From Ignavibacteriales bacterium (lineage in GTDB: Bacteria > Bacteroidota > Ignavibacteria > Ignavibacteriales > Ignavibacteriaceae): a DNA stretch of 64,000 nt. Both the position numbers and the translations under genes were made by a program. Location of the stretch: positions 248,001 through 312,000 of the forward strand of contig DPRR01000028.1 of assembly GCA_003538625.1 (NCBI GenBank), written 5' to 3'. A model generated the notes under the pieces. The model made no database searches, had not been told where the DNA came from, and worked only from the letters and a program-made list of their open reading frames with translations. This document shows, one piece after another, positions 25,681-34,053 of this stretch; positions within the stretch are counted from its first letter, which is position 1, and each line of letters begins with the position of its first letter.

Positions 25681-25809
25681 CGGTTGCGCCCAGAATGACA
25701 ATGGTGATATTGAGAGTGTCATACTTCGACACTCCGGCATTGTTCACGATAACCTGTCACCCTTCGACAGGCTCAGGGTGACAAAAAAAGTGGAGGCTAT
25801 CCTAACCCC
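25681..25809. repeat. 129-bp direct repeat, copy 1
   Basis: It is nearly identical to 25848-25976 (a few substitutions). It contains GTGTCATACTTCGACAC and TGTCACCCTTCGACAGGCTCAGGGTGACA, so each copy can form two hairpins. No gene overlaps it. Confidence 0.85.
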
Positions 25810-25847
25810 ACGCAAACTCCCCTTTTCCACCACAGCGGCAGGCAAAT

Positions 25848-25976
25848 CGGTTGTCCCCAGAATGACAATGGTGATATTGAGAGTGTCATACTTCGACACT
25901 TCGGCATTGTTCACGATAACCAGTCACCCTTCGACAGGCTCAGGGTGACATAAAAAATGGAGGCTATCCTAACCCC
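25848..25976. repeat. 129-bp direct repeat, copy 2
   Basis: This is the second copy, starting 167 bases after the first. The 38-base spacer holds part of a different CACAGCGGCAGGCAAAT-type sequence. It is followed at about 25974-26010 by a CCTCCCCTTT...AAAGGGGAGG palindrome. Confidence 0.85.
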
Positions 25977-26010
25977 TCCCAACCTCCCCTTTCTTAAAGG
26001 GGAGGAGTAG
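25974..26010. repeat. CTCCCC/GGGGAG palindrome
   Basis: CCTCCCCTTT and AAAGGGGAGG form a perfect hairpin with CTT between. A related CCCTTCCCT/AGGGAAGGG palindrome is inserted in frame in a gene at 29055-29090. Confidence 0.7.
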
Positions 26011-26081
26011 AGAAGGAAGACCGCCGTTATTTTGTTAATTAATTTTGTGTTTGGGCGGTTACTTTTTAGCGCTGCATTATT

Positions 26082-26786
26082 TTACGGATTATCGGGTGTA
26101 TCCGGATCTGCAGGAGTTTCATCATTATCTTTAAACCTATGACCCAGATCTATTATCTCACGGCTCTGTTCATACTCGCTATAAAACTGCGGATCAGATG
26201 TTCTGAATATTTCCATAATTTTATCCATCTGTTCTTTAAGGAGCTTATCGGTTTCTTTAAACATAATTTCCATCTGCTGGAAAGCAGCGGAGCTTACATT
26301 AGAGCCGAGTTCTCTTGCACCAAGGGATGTATTAAATGCAGTTATCTTGGCATCAAGATCGGTTATCATAGGTGCAGTAATACCATAACCCGCAAGTGCG
26401 GCTGAATTTGCATCCGCAAGATTTTTTATGTTTGATACCTGTGTTGTAAGCTGGGTATCTCTTAAGTTTTTAAGGCTGCTTTTTGTAACCTTAGATAGTT
26501 CCTTAAGATGTTCATCATTAGTGGAAGCGCCCAGTGCATAAAGAGCGGCAGCAATTGTAACCGCATCAGAAATTAATGCGGCTTCATCATTGGCTTTTGT
26601 TGATGTGTTACCGGCATCAGCAGTATTTGCAAGATCATCTTTTGCCTGTATAGCAACTATGCGATCTTTGAAATCTGCTATGATGGGTGTTAGTGCGGTG
26701 ATGGGTGAAAGTTTTGCCGAATTGGCATCGAGTAAGCTTTCTAAAGCTTTGTACATGGTAAACTTGTTTTCAAGTTTATCCTGCAT
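26082..26786 (-). CDS. Alpha-helical protein of unknown function
   Basis: This protein of about 234 residues is almost entirely helical and rich in Ala, Leu, Asp and Lys, with an acidic Pro-rich tail (ETPADPDTPDNP). No catalytic motif, signal peptide or membrane helix is visible. The open frame extends to 26858, but GGAGG lies 7 bases before the ATG at 26786, which I chose. I do not recognise the family; a coiled-coil structural role is possible. Confidence 0.7.
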   Translation of the reverse strand: MQDKLENKFTMYKALESLLDANSAKLSPITALTPIIADFKDRIVAIQAKDDLANTADAGNTSTKANDEAALISDAVTIAAALYALGASTNDEHLKELSKVTKSSLKNLRDTQLTTQVSNIKNLADANSAALAGYGITAPMITDLDAKITAFNTSLGARELGSNVSSAAFQQMEIMFKETDKLLKEQMDKIMEIFRTSDPQFYSEYEQSREIIDLGHRFKDNDETPADPDTPDNP

Positions 26787-26887
26787 AAATACCTCCGTTT
26801 TTTTGAAATATATGATATTAGAAATAACGGCGGGATTAACGAGTAATCCCCCAAACACAGGGCAAAAATAAAAAATGAGGTTTTAAA

Positions 26888-26917
26888 ATTCAAAAGTGAA
26901 AATTCAAAATTCAAAAA
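26888..26917. repeat. ATTCAAAA-rich dispersed repeat, copy 1
   Basis: ATTCAAAAGTGAAAATTCAAAATTCAAAAA recurs with one change at 33937-33966. Both copies are intergenic and lie just upstream of minus-strand genes. Confidence 0.6.
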
Positions 26918-27053
26918 TGTCAAATGTGAAACGTCAAAGATCAGACAACCGCCATCCGGTTTATTAAAACACTTTTTATATTTTAATATTACTCGATATA
27001 TTTATAAATATTTTATAGTTTAACTATCATCAACAACATAGAAAGCAACGATA

Positions 27054-27545
27054 TTGAAATTTAAGGAAAAGTTTTACGGCAAATTTGATAAACCCATAAC
27101 GACGTGGATGGCAGATAATGCAATCAAATTTTTACGAATCAGTTTGGGAATAATTTTTTTCTGGTTCGGGTTTTTAAAATTTTTTCACGGTGTAAGTTCA
27201 GCAGAAACGCTGGCTACAAAAACTATTTCAGTTTTAACATTCGGACTGATTGAACCTTCTGTATCACTGATTATTTTGGCTGTGTGGGAAACCTTGATAG
27301 GACTTGGATTGCTGTTTAATATATTCCTGCGTGAAATACTTTTGCTGCTATTCCTGCAAATGATAGGCACAATTACTCCGCTGTTTTTCTTTCCCGCAGA
27401 AACATTTAAGGTATTTCCATTTGTACCAACGCTGGAAGGACAGTATATAATAAAGAATTTGATATTGATAAGTGCGGGTTTGGCAATCGGTGCAACTGTC
27501 CGCGGTGGAAAAATTATTTCCGAGCCGGTAAAGAAAAAAAATTAA
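27054..27545 (+). CDS. DoxX-like four-helix membrane protein
   Basis: This 163-residue membrane protein has four hydrophobic helices. The first reads LRISLGIIFFWFGFLKFF, the hallmark opening of DoxX-type or related small quinol-linked membrane proteins. The start is TTG with only a weak ribosome binding site. It has no operon partner. Function within the family is variable and largely unknown. Confidence 0.7.
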   Translation: MKFKEKFYGKFDKPITTWMADNAIKFLRISLGIIFFWFGFLKFFHGVSSAETLATKTISVLTFGLIEPSVSLIILAVWETLIGLGLLFNIFLREILLLLFLQMIGTITPLFFFPAETFKVFPFVPTLEGQYIIKNLILISAGLAIGATVRGGKIISEPVKKKN

Positions 27546-28016
27546 ATAAACCTTGCTATACTTAAACTCAAACTGTTTACCATACTGTTTATTTTAACCG
27601 CTTGATCAATATTTTTGACTAAAGTTAAATTCTAGACAGAAGCCCTAATAACATATTTATTAGAGGCTTCTGAAAAATAGATTTCCAGTTAAATGACACA
27701 TTGAATTTTTCGGAAGTTTCTTATTAGTAATTACCCCGGACAGATTTAAACGCAAGATGGGAGATGGGAGATGGAAAATGGAGGATGGAGGATGGAGGAT
27801 GGAAAATGGAAGATGGAAAATGGAAAGTTCGCAGTCCGCCATGGCGGGTCAGTCGGCAAATAGAGAAAGGGAGAGTAAAGACATCAAATGACAAATTCCC
27901 AAAAACAAACTTCAAGAAAAAAAGAAAAATGCTTTGTCACTTTATAAATACTACTGTAACTAATAAACCGGACAATAATACAATAACTAATTCAATAACT
28001 TATCTGAGAGGCAAAA
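27546..28016. other. Intergenic, holds heptanucleotide array
   Basis: No gene is visible in about 470 bases. It contains the purine array at 27756-27826, then GCAGTCCGCCATGGCGGGTCAG, a short GC palindrome. The promoter of the gene at 28017 should lie in the last 150 AT-rich bases. Confidence 0.5.
27756..27826. repeat. 7-bp purine-rich tandem repeat (GATGGAG-type)
   Basis: About ten units of GATGGRR run head to tail. All bases on the plus strand are purines except one T per unit. It lies about 190 bases upstream of the YCF48-like gene. Confidence 0.75.
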
Positions 28017-29537
28017 ATGATAAAGCATTTCTATAAACTTGCAATAATTTTAATCCTTTTATTGCAATCAAGCGGTTTTCCGCAATTTTGGGATTACCAG
28101 GTTTCCGGTACAACGCAGGATCTTAATGGAGTTTATATGCTGGATACACAGACCGGCTGGATTTGCGGTAATGCAGGAACTCTGCTAAAGACTAATAATG
28201 GTGGACAAAACTGGACACAGGTAAATGTAACTGCAAATGATTTGAACTCTATTTTATTTAAAGATGCAAACATCGGTGTGGCGGTTGGTGATAATGGAAC
28301 AATAGTCAGAACAACTAACGGCGGAGTAAATTGGTCCGTTGCTGTAAGCGGAACAAGTGAACAATTCAGAAAAGTATCGTCTGGTTCCGGAAATACTTTT
28401 TTTGCAGCAGGTGATAATGGTTTAATTTCTGTTTCTACAGATAATGGTGCAACATGGAGTTTAAAAAATGCGGGCACAATTTTAAGATTCAGAGGTACAG
28501 CAACAACAGCTTCAAATAAAGTGTGGATCGCTGGTGAAAACGGTGTTATTAAATATTCTGCAGACGGCGGAAATAATTGGATTGATCAGACAAGCGGTAT
28601 TACAAACAATGATATAAATGATATTCAGTTTATTAATGAAAACACCGGGTTTGCAGGAGCTGATGGTTCTAATTTTATTTTTACTACAGATGGCGGACAA
28701 AACTGGGCACCGCGTAATTCAGGAATTTTCTTTGATATGAAAGGAATATATTTTCAGGATGCAAACATTGGCTGGGGCGTAAGCATTGTTGGAACAATAT
28801 TCTTTACAACAGATGGAGGAAGCTCCTGGTCAAGTCAGCCTTGCGGATCGGCTTTTACTTTAAGAGAAGCATACTTTTTGAACCAGGGAAAAGGCTGGAC
28901 TGTTGGGGATAACGGAACTGTGGTTATGTACACAGATAATACTGTGCCCGTTGAGCTAAATTCTTTTAGCGCTTATGTAACAGGAAACAATGTTAGTTTA
29001 AATTGGAGTACTGCAACAGAGACGAATAATTCCGGATTTCAAGTTGAAAGGAGAGGCCCATCCCCAACCCCTTCCCTAAGGGAAGGGACTTTTGATGATT
29101 GGGAAAATATTGGATTTGTTGATGGACATGGCACTTCTACAGAACAACAATCATATTTTTTTAATGATCAGAATCTTTCCGCCGGAAAATATTTGTACAG
29201 GATTAAGCAAATAGATTTTGACGGAAGTTTTGAATACTTTGAATTGGCATCAGAAGTAACTGTTGAATCACCAAATACTTTTTCACTATCACAGAATTAT
29301 CCAAATCCGTTTAACCCAACAACATTAATTAAATTCAGCATTCCGGTTAAAGGAAATGTGACTTTAAAAGTATATGATATAATTGGTAATGAAGTTGCTA
29401 CGCTTGTTAATGAAAATAAAGATGCCGGCGAGTTCGAGGTTAGGTTTAGCGGAGAGGGACTTTCAAGCGGGCTTTATCTGTATCAATTAAAATCATCAAC
29501 TTTTATTGAAACAAGAAAGATGACCCTGTTAAAGTAA
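28017..29537 (+). CDS. YCF48-repeat protein with T9SS sorting domain
   Basis: This 506-residue secreted protein has a signal peptide (ending near SSGFPQF). YCF48/BNR-like beta-propeller repeats follow, with recurrent TTNGGxNW or TTDGGQNW motifs from about 55 to 300. A beta domain of the SLNWSTATETNNSGFQVER type comes next, and last a T9SS C-terminal domain opening SLSQNYPNPFNPTT and ending RKMTLLK. About twelve extra residues, GPSPTPSLREGT, sit between VERR and FDDWENIGF. They are encoded by the palindromic block 29055-29090 and break an otherwise conserved segment, but the frame is kept. GAGAGGC precedes the ATG. The propeller ligand is unknown. Confidence 0.9.
   Translation: MIKHFYKLAIILILLLQSSGFPQFWDYQVSGTTQDLNGVYMLDTQTGWICGNAGTLLKTNNGGQNWTQVNVTANDLNSILFKDANIGVAVGDNGTIVRTTNGGVNWSVAVSGTSEQFRKVSSGSGNTFFAAGDNGLISVSTDNGATWSLKNAGTILRFRGTATTASNKVWIAGENGVIKYSADGGNNWIDQTSGITNNDINDIQFINENTGFAGADGSNFIFTTDGGQNWAPRNSGIFFDMKGIYFQDANIGWGVSIVGTIFFTTDGGSSWSSQPCGSAFTLREAYFLNQGKGWTVGDNGTVVMYTDNTVPVELNSFSAYVTGNNVSLNWSTATETNNSGFQVERRGPSPTPSLREGTFDDWENIGFVDGHGTSTEQQSYFFNDQNLSAGKYLYRIKQIDFDGSFEYFELASEVTVESPNTFSLSQNYPNPFNPTTLIKFSIPVKGNVTLKVYDIIGNEVATLVNENKDAGEFEVRFSGEGLSSGLYLYQLKSSTFIETRKMTLLK
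29055..29090. repeat. Palindromic repeat inserted in frame in a coding sequence
   Basis: CCCTTCCCT and AGGGAAGGG form a 9-bp inverted repeat within CCCATCCCCAACCCC... context. The 36 bases are a whole number of codons and are read as GPSPTPSLREGT. Confidence 0.75.
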
Positions 29538-29563
29538 TAGTTCTGTTTTTATCTGATGATTTT

Positions 29564-29590
29564 AGGGCGCTCATATAGGGCGCCTTTTTT
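29564..29590 (+). terminator. Rho-independent terminator
   Basis: GGCGC and GCGCC pair across TCATATAGG and are followed by TTTTTT. It lies 27 bases after the YCF48-protein stop. Confidence 0.65.
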
Positions 29591-29670
29591 ATAAATGAAA
29601 AAGTGGAACGGGAGACGAGAGAGACAAGATGTAAGAGGAAAAACAGTTGATATAAAAAATCCGTAGTTGT

Positions 29671-29698
29671 CAGTCTTCAGTCCACAGTCGGCAAAGAA
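29671..29698. repeat. Dispersed CAGTCGGCAAAGAA repeat, copy 2
   Basis: It matches 25211-25239 at all but two positions. Confidence 0.6.
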
Positions 29699-29805
29699 AA
29701 AAAATAAGAGGGTTGGTGTTATTTAATGTTCAGTGTTCAATCCGGCTCGGTGGATAAATGTTTAATTGTGGTACAAAACATTCTCACTCCTGCCCGTTGG
29801 CAAGC

Positions 29806-29851
29806 TCACCCTTCGACCCCGACAGGCCGGGGCAGGCAAGGCTCAGGGTGA
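29806..29851. repeat. TCACCCTTCGAC...GGCTCAGGGTGA element with nested insertion
   Basis: The outer halves match the uninterrupted element at 25770 and 25930. Between them, at 29818-29838, sits an extra GC-rich palindromic block containing GACAGGCCGGGGCAGGC. Confidence 0.7.
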
Positions 29852-30008
29852 CAAGGGATCAGAATAATATGGAATTATACTTCGAACTTAGTCTTTGCCA
29901 AGGATGACTGCACAGTATGAAATATGCTTAGGATTACGTGAAAGGAAGAACGGAATAAATTGAACAGCAGTTTTAATTTAAATTACGGCTGGTGTTTAAG
30001 AGTGCGAA

Positions 30009-30257
30009 TTATAAAACTAATATATGATAAGAACCAAATTTTTTAACCTCAATTACCCGTGTAGTGTTTCTTTCAGGCGCCGGAACAGATAGCAATGCCT
30101 CACCTTTACTATCGGCTTTAATAATTGCCCAGCCGGTACAAACACCATCTTTACATCCCCAGTTAAAAATTTTTATATGCCCGGTTAATGCAAAGTTTTT
30201 CATCACGGTTAAGCATTGTTCTTTTTTGTGTGTTGTTTCAACAAGATATCTTTTCAT
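30009..30257 (-). CDS. Small protein of unknown function
   Basis: This 82-residue protein has no signal peptide or membrane helix. It has two cysteines in WGCKDGVCTGW and a compact alpha/beta composition. I do not recognise the family. The ribosome binding site is weak, but coding character is good and no competing frame exists. Confidence 0.6.
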   Translation of the reverse strand: MKRYLVETTHKKEQCLTVMKNFALTGHIKIFNWGCKDGVCTGWAIIKADSKGEALLSVPAPERNTTRVIEVKKFGSYHILVL

Positions 30258-30325
30258 ATTATCTGCTTACATTCGGTTAAAATAATTAAACTGGGTATAA
30301 ACGAGCTTGTGTGAAAATTGTATTT

Positions 30326-30429
30326 GTCATTTCGATCCCGATTCATCGGGAGAGAAATCTGATAATTTACATACAGATTTCTCAGTCCCCCGAAGGGATG
30401 CCTATGGCAGCGGACTCCTTCGAAATGAC
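30326..30429. repeat. 104-bp palindromic element
   Basis: The ends GTCATTTCGA and TCGAAATGAC form a perfect 10-bp terminal inverted repeat. Internal pairs include AGAAATCTG with CAGATTTCT and the CCCGATTCATCGGGA hairpin. It encodes nothing and sits between two minus-strand genes. Confidence 0.75.
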
Positions 30430-30537
30430 TTTTATTGAATAATCACACAACCTCAAACGGCCGGGACTAAGTTTCAAAAAAGGATATGCTATTTATACAC
30501 ACACCAAACTTAGCCCGCCCAAAGGTTAATAAGTTTT

Positions 30538-31047
30538 TTATTTTTTTGATTGTGCTTTAATGAACCGGACAGACTGATCCAGCTCCTTTTTGAACTGATC
30601 ATAGTCCAGCTGCATTCCATTAAGATAGGCGCTCCAGCCGGCACTTGATTTGGCATAATGAACAGCGTCTTCAATTTCTTCATCTGTAGCACCAAATAGT
30701 TTTGCAACTTCGGTATGGAAGTATGAACAGTATCTGCATTTTGTTACTGCAGAAATGCCAACACCAATTAGTTCCCGGTATTTGTTTGGTATGGGGCTGT
30801 CTTCAAGCTGCAATGTTTTAAATAGATTCCATTCAAGTTCAAGTGATCTATCCGGAACAAGTTTGAAAAATGATGGAACCAATCCAAGTGTCTGTTCAAT
30901 TTCTTTATAGATTTCCTGTCGTTTCATATCATCACTCCTTTTATTTTTTTCTTGTGAAAAAGTTATTCCTGTTAAAAAAATTATGAACATCAGAAATAAG
31001 AAAAGCTTTGGTATCCTTTTGATTAAGGATTTTGAATGGTTGTACAT
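30538..31047 (-). CDS. Exported AhpD-like carboxymuconolactone decarboxylase-family protein
   Basis: This 169-residue protein has an N-terminal signal or anchor (about 12-31) and an AhpD/CMD fold with the redox motif C104-x2-C107-x3-H111 (CRYCSYFH). The family acts as peroxidase-linked reductases using the CxxC pair. Export is unusual for AhpD itself. GGAGTG precedes the ATG. The upstream AraC regulator on the same strand may control it. Confidence 0.85.
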   Translation of the reverse strand: MYNHSKSLIKRIPKLFLFLMFIIFLTGITFSQEKNKRSDDMKRQEIYKEIEQTLGLVPSFFKLVPDRSLELEWNLFKTLQLEDSPIPNKYRELIGVGISAVTKCRYCSYFHTEVAKLFGATDEEIEDAVHYAKSSAGWSAYLNGMQLDYDQFKKELDQSVRFIKAQSKK

Positions 31048-31176
31048 GATAGCACTCCTTTTTTGTTAAGTTTAGTTATTCAGAATTCTGATGGAAAAAT
31101 AGTCCGCAGCTAAACTTTAGCGCTTGTAAAAATTTCGGAAAAGATTGTACGGATTGGAGGTTGGTGTTACATCATA

Positions 31177-32121
31177 TCAGGGACTTGTAAGCAATTTTAT
31201 TTCTTCAGCATGTTTAAGGTACAATTGACGGAGTTCGAGAGGTGAATTGCCGGTAAGTTTTTTTACAAAATGATTGAAGTGAGATTGGTCATTAAAGTTT
31301 AAATCTAAAGCTATTTCAGTTACTGTTTTATCTGTGGAGGCTAACTGAACTTTAGCTTCCAGCAGAAGCATATCGTTTATCATTACACGCGGCGACTTGC
31401 CGAAAGTACTTTTAACCACATCCGATAAATGCTTCGGGCTTATGTTAAGCTTATCTGCATAATCTTTTACTTCCCGTATTTTCAAATAGTTTTTATCAAC
31501 CAGCTGTCTGAAACTGTTTGCCAGTTTTTCTGCTCTGTTAAGATTCTGTTTTATGTAATTAGCATGCGGGCGATAAATTTCTCTTATGCGAAGTAAAAGA
31601 ATGTAGATGTAATTTCTGAGTATATAATCTTTCTCGTGGGAAAATCTTTGATATTCCTCTATAATATCTTTAAATGCTTTTTTTATTATTTGAGTTTCTT
31701 CATCTGTAATGTTGATTATGTGTTCGGTTTCAAAATTAAAAAAGGGAAATTGCTCAGTGATTGATCCGTTAAGCAAAGGTTGAACGAATTCGGTTTTAAA
31801 GTGAATGCAATATCCGGTGCAGTTCTGAATATTAGAAGAAGCGTAAAGCATATTTTCAGGAACAATAACAAGATCATTGGGTTTAAGCCACCTGTAATCT
31901 GCACCAAGATGAACATCGTGAATACCACCGATTAAAAGATAAATCAAATTAAATTGTCTGCGCAGCGGTTGAATACCAATCTCAGGATCGACGTCTTTAT
32001 GCTTATCTTCAAGAGTGCCGGGCATTACCATCAGGTTAACATCGTACGGTTTTGTATCACGGTTAACTATTTTTTCAAAAGCAGCAAGGTCTTTAATAAC
32101 CAAGATATTTCTTTGTTTCAT
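31177..32121 (-). CDS. AraC-family transcriptional regulator
   Basis: This 314-residue protein has an N-terminal cupin-like sensing domain (about 30-170) and a C-terminal AraC double helix-turn-helix (about 210-305) with DYADKLNISPKHLSDV and the family signature TEIALDLNFNDQSHFNHFVK. It probably senses a small molecule and controls nearby genes such as the CMD-family gene at 30538 or the oxidase at 32460. Confidence 0.9.
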   Translation of the reverse strand: MKQRNILVIKDLAAFEKIVNRDTKPYDVNLMVMPGTLEDKHKDVDPEIGIQPLRRQFNLIYLLIGGIHDVHLGADYRWLKPNDLVIVPENMLYASSNIQNCTGYCIHFKTEFVQPLLNGSITEQFPFFNFETEHIINITDEETQIIKKAFKDIIEEYQRFSHEKDYILRNYIYILLLRIREIYRPHANYIKQNLNRAEKLANSFRQLVDKNYLKIREVKDYADKLNISPKHLSDVVKSTFGKSPRVMINDMLLLEAKVQLASTDKTVTEIALDLNFNDQSHFNHFVKKLTGNSPLELRQLYLKHAEEIKLLTSP

Positions 32122-32459
32122 AGACTATTAAAATGTGTTTATCAAACTTTGAAAATGTATGCTCAATAAAAATTAGTGAATTTACAAATTGTCTGCAATC
32201 AGCACTTAATATTTAATTATGGAAATTAACTTTAATTCAAAACCTTAATCAAATTTTGGCTAAAGCCCAATTGTTCTTCGGGCATCCATGTACCCAGCCT
32301 TTAAAGGCGGGGCTATTTACAATTAATAATTAAAATTTTGGTTGACACCTGTACGATGAATCCGGATCGAAAAGACAAACATAGTTTTCACTAAGTCTTT
32401 CGGGATCGAAAAACATTGAACTGCAGGTAAGCAGCTAAAGATTTACAAGATATAAATTT
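32122..32459. other. Intergenic, inverted-repeat fragment
   Basis: No gene is visible. Near 32260-32320 the bases GGCTAAAGCCC...AGCCTTTAAAGGCGGGGCTA form overlapping inverted repeats of a type seen between genes in this group of bacteria. The rest is AT-rich. Confidence 0.5.
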
Positions 32460-33821
32460 TCAGCTGTTTAATATTTTATCTGCAGCATCTTCACCGGAGT
32501 TGATTGCGCCTTCCATAAATCCCTGCCAGTCCGCAAGATGCTCACCGGCAAAATAAACCAGTCCGTTATTTTTATTTAACACTTCTCTAACATCCAGCCA
32601 CTGGTGCTTGTTATAAATTGCATAGGCACCCTGAGTAAATGCATCGGCGCCCCAGTAATAATTAACTGCGTGCTCTGCATATTTTTCAATATCGCCAAAT
32701 GCAGGTTTAAGGGCTTTGCAGATTTCATTTATCTTTTTCTGTTCATTCATTTTAGAAAGCACATAAGCACGGTCGCCAACGGCGTAAGAGGTTAATATTC
32801 CTTTGTTTCCATCCTGGTTTTTTGTTGAGTGAAAGAAATAATGCGGGAGTGTCTCTGTAATCATATCAAGGGATTCGTCTTTCCAGAATCTTTCTGAAAA
32901 CAAAACTGAAGTTTTGATGATACGTGCATACTGAAGTTCGTTGAGTGCATCAAGATAATCTTTTGGTAATGCGGGCTGCCAATTAATTTTTAAAAGAGAA
33001 AATGTTGGCGCTGTGCAGATAACATTATCTGCTTCATATTTATTTCCATTATCGCAGTAAACAATTACACCATTATTTTTTTGTTCTACCTTTTCAACTT
33101 TTGTTTTTAAAATTATGTTTTCTTTACCTACGGCATCGGCAAGTTTAAAAATAATCCGGCTGTTGCCGCCTTTAATGTGATAATCCATTTCATTTTTCTC
33201 ACTGGATTCAGCGTATTCAGCAATACCTGCATAAGCAGAAACCTGTCTGATTGATTCGCCAAAATCAGTGCTGTCTAAAAGTTCTTTTAGTTCAAGATCT
33301 TTTTCTGGGATACCCTGATTAACAAGAAAGCGCCACCAATCCAGTTTATCAAAATTATTTTTTTCTTCAGATCCATCCTGCAATGAATTAAAATGATTGA
33401 GAAGGTTTTCGTATTTCTGTTTCCACCCGGGTGAAAAATCCCAGCCGCCGGATTTGCTGTATTCTCCGTTAAGAATCAAATGGGTTTCAAACTGGTGGTT
33501 TTGTAATTCCAGTCCGAACTCTTTACACAGTTCAATCAATCTGGTATGTGATTTACCGACCCATTCAGCGCCAAGTTCGCAGGTAAGATTTTCCTCGGAA
33601 AATTTGTGTGTAAAAATTCTGCCTCCAATCCGGTTGCGTGCTTCAATCAGTGTAACATTTACTCCGCTTTGTTTTAATTTATAAGCGGCGGCAAGACCGG
33701 AAATGCCCGCACCGATTATTACCACATTTTTAGAACTTTGACTGCCAAAAGAAATATTGGGCAGTATTACCGCGCCTGCAACTACAGCGCCGGTTGTCTT
33801 AATGAAATCTCGCCTCCTCAT
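32460..33821 (-). CDS. Exported flavin monoamine oxidase-like enzyme
   Basis: This 453-residue protein has a Tat-type signal (RRRDFIKTT), the FAD Rossmann motif GAGISG at 37-42 followed by EARNRIGGR, and a late FAD-contact block GLVYFAGEHLADW. It belongs to the monoamine oxidase / L-amino-acid oxidase group, which oxidises amines with O2. Tat export implies it folds with FAD in the cytoplasm. GGAGTG precedes the ATG. The substrate is unknown. Confidence 0.9.
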   Translation of the reverse strand: MRRRDFIKTTGAVVAGAVILPNISFGSQSSKNVVIIGAGISGLAAAYKLKQSGVNVTLIEARNRIGGRIFTHKFSEENLTCELGAEWVGKSHTRLIELCKEFGLELQNHQFETHLILNGEYSKSGGWDFSPGWKQKYENLLNHFNSLQDGSEEKNNFDKLDWWRFLVNQGIPEKDLELKELLDSTDFGESIRQVSAYAGIAEYAESSEKNEMDYHIKGGNSRIIFKLADAVGKENIILKTKVEKVEQKNNGVIVYCDNGNKYEADNVICTAPTFSLLKINWQPALPKDYLDALNELQYARIIKTSVLFSERFWKDESLDMITETLPHYFFHSTKNQDGNKGILTSYAVGDRAYVLSKMNEQKKINEICKALKPAFGDIEKYAEHAVNYYWGADAFTQGAYAIYNKHQWLDVREVLNKNNGLVYFAGEHLADWQGFMEGAINSGEDAADKILNS

Positions 33822-33936
33822 AACACTCCTTTATTTTTTTAGGAATGAATTTGTAAATTTTAGTTAAAACATAAAAGCGCCGGGTGAGAAAAATCTGTTG
33901 AAAGGCTTGAAACGAGAAAGGCGGGGAGTTAATTAA

Positions 33937-33966
33937 ATTCAAAAGTAAAAATTCAAAATTCAAAAA
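33937..33966. repeat. ATTCAAAA-rich dispersed repeat, copy 2
   Basis: It matches 26888-26917 with one substitution. Confidence 0.6.
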
Positions 33967-34053
33967 GCTTAAGAGCACGGACACTTAAAAAAACAACATG
34001 TTTATTAAATGTTAAATTAAATTTAAGAGGCTGTATGAGTCAGCTGCTTGTAA

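Larger units (their letters stand above)
29538..30008. other. Intergenic with terminator and repeat fragments
   Basis: No gene is visible in about 470 bases. Besides the terminator it holds the CAGTCGGCAAAGAA repeat (29671-29698) and the interrupted palindromic element at 29806-29851. Confidence 0.5.

Noticed and set aside
27660..28036. Short frames through the heptanucleotide array on both strands
   Set aside because: All are consequences of the purine-rich repeat; no ribosome binding sites or conserved features.
28133..28477. Minus-strand 114-residue frame
   Set aside because: It lies entirely inside the YCF48-like gene on the other strand and reads as an antisense shadow.
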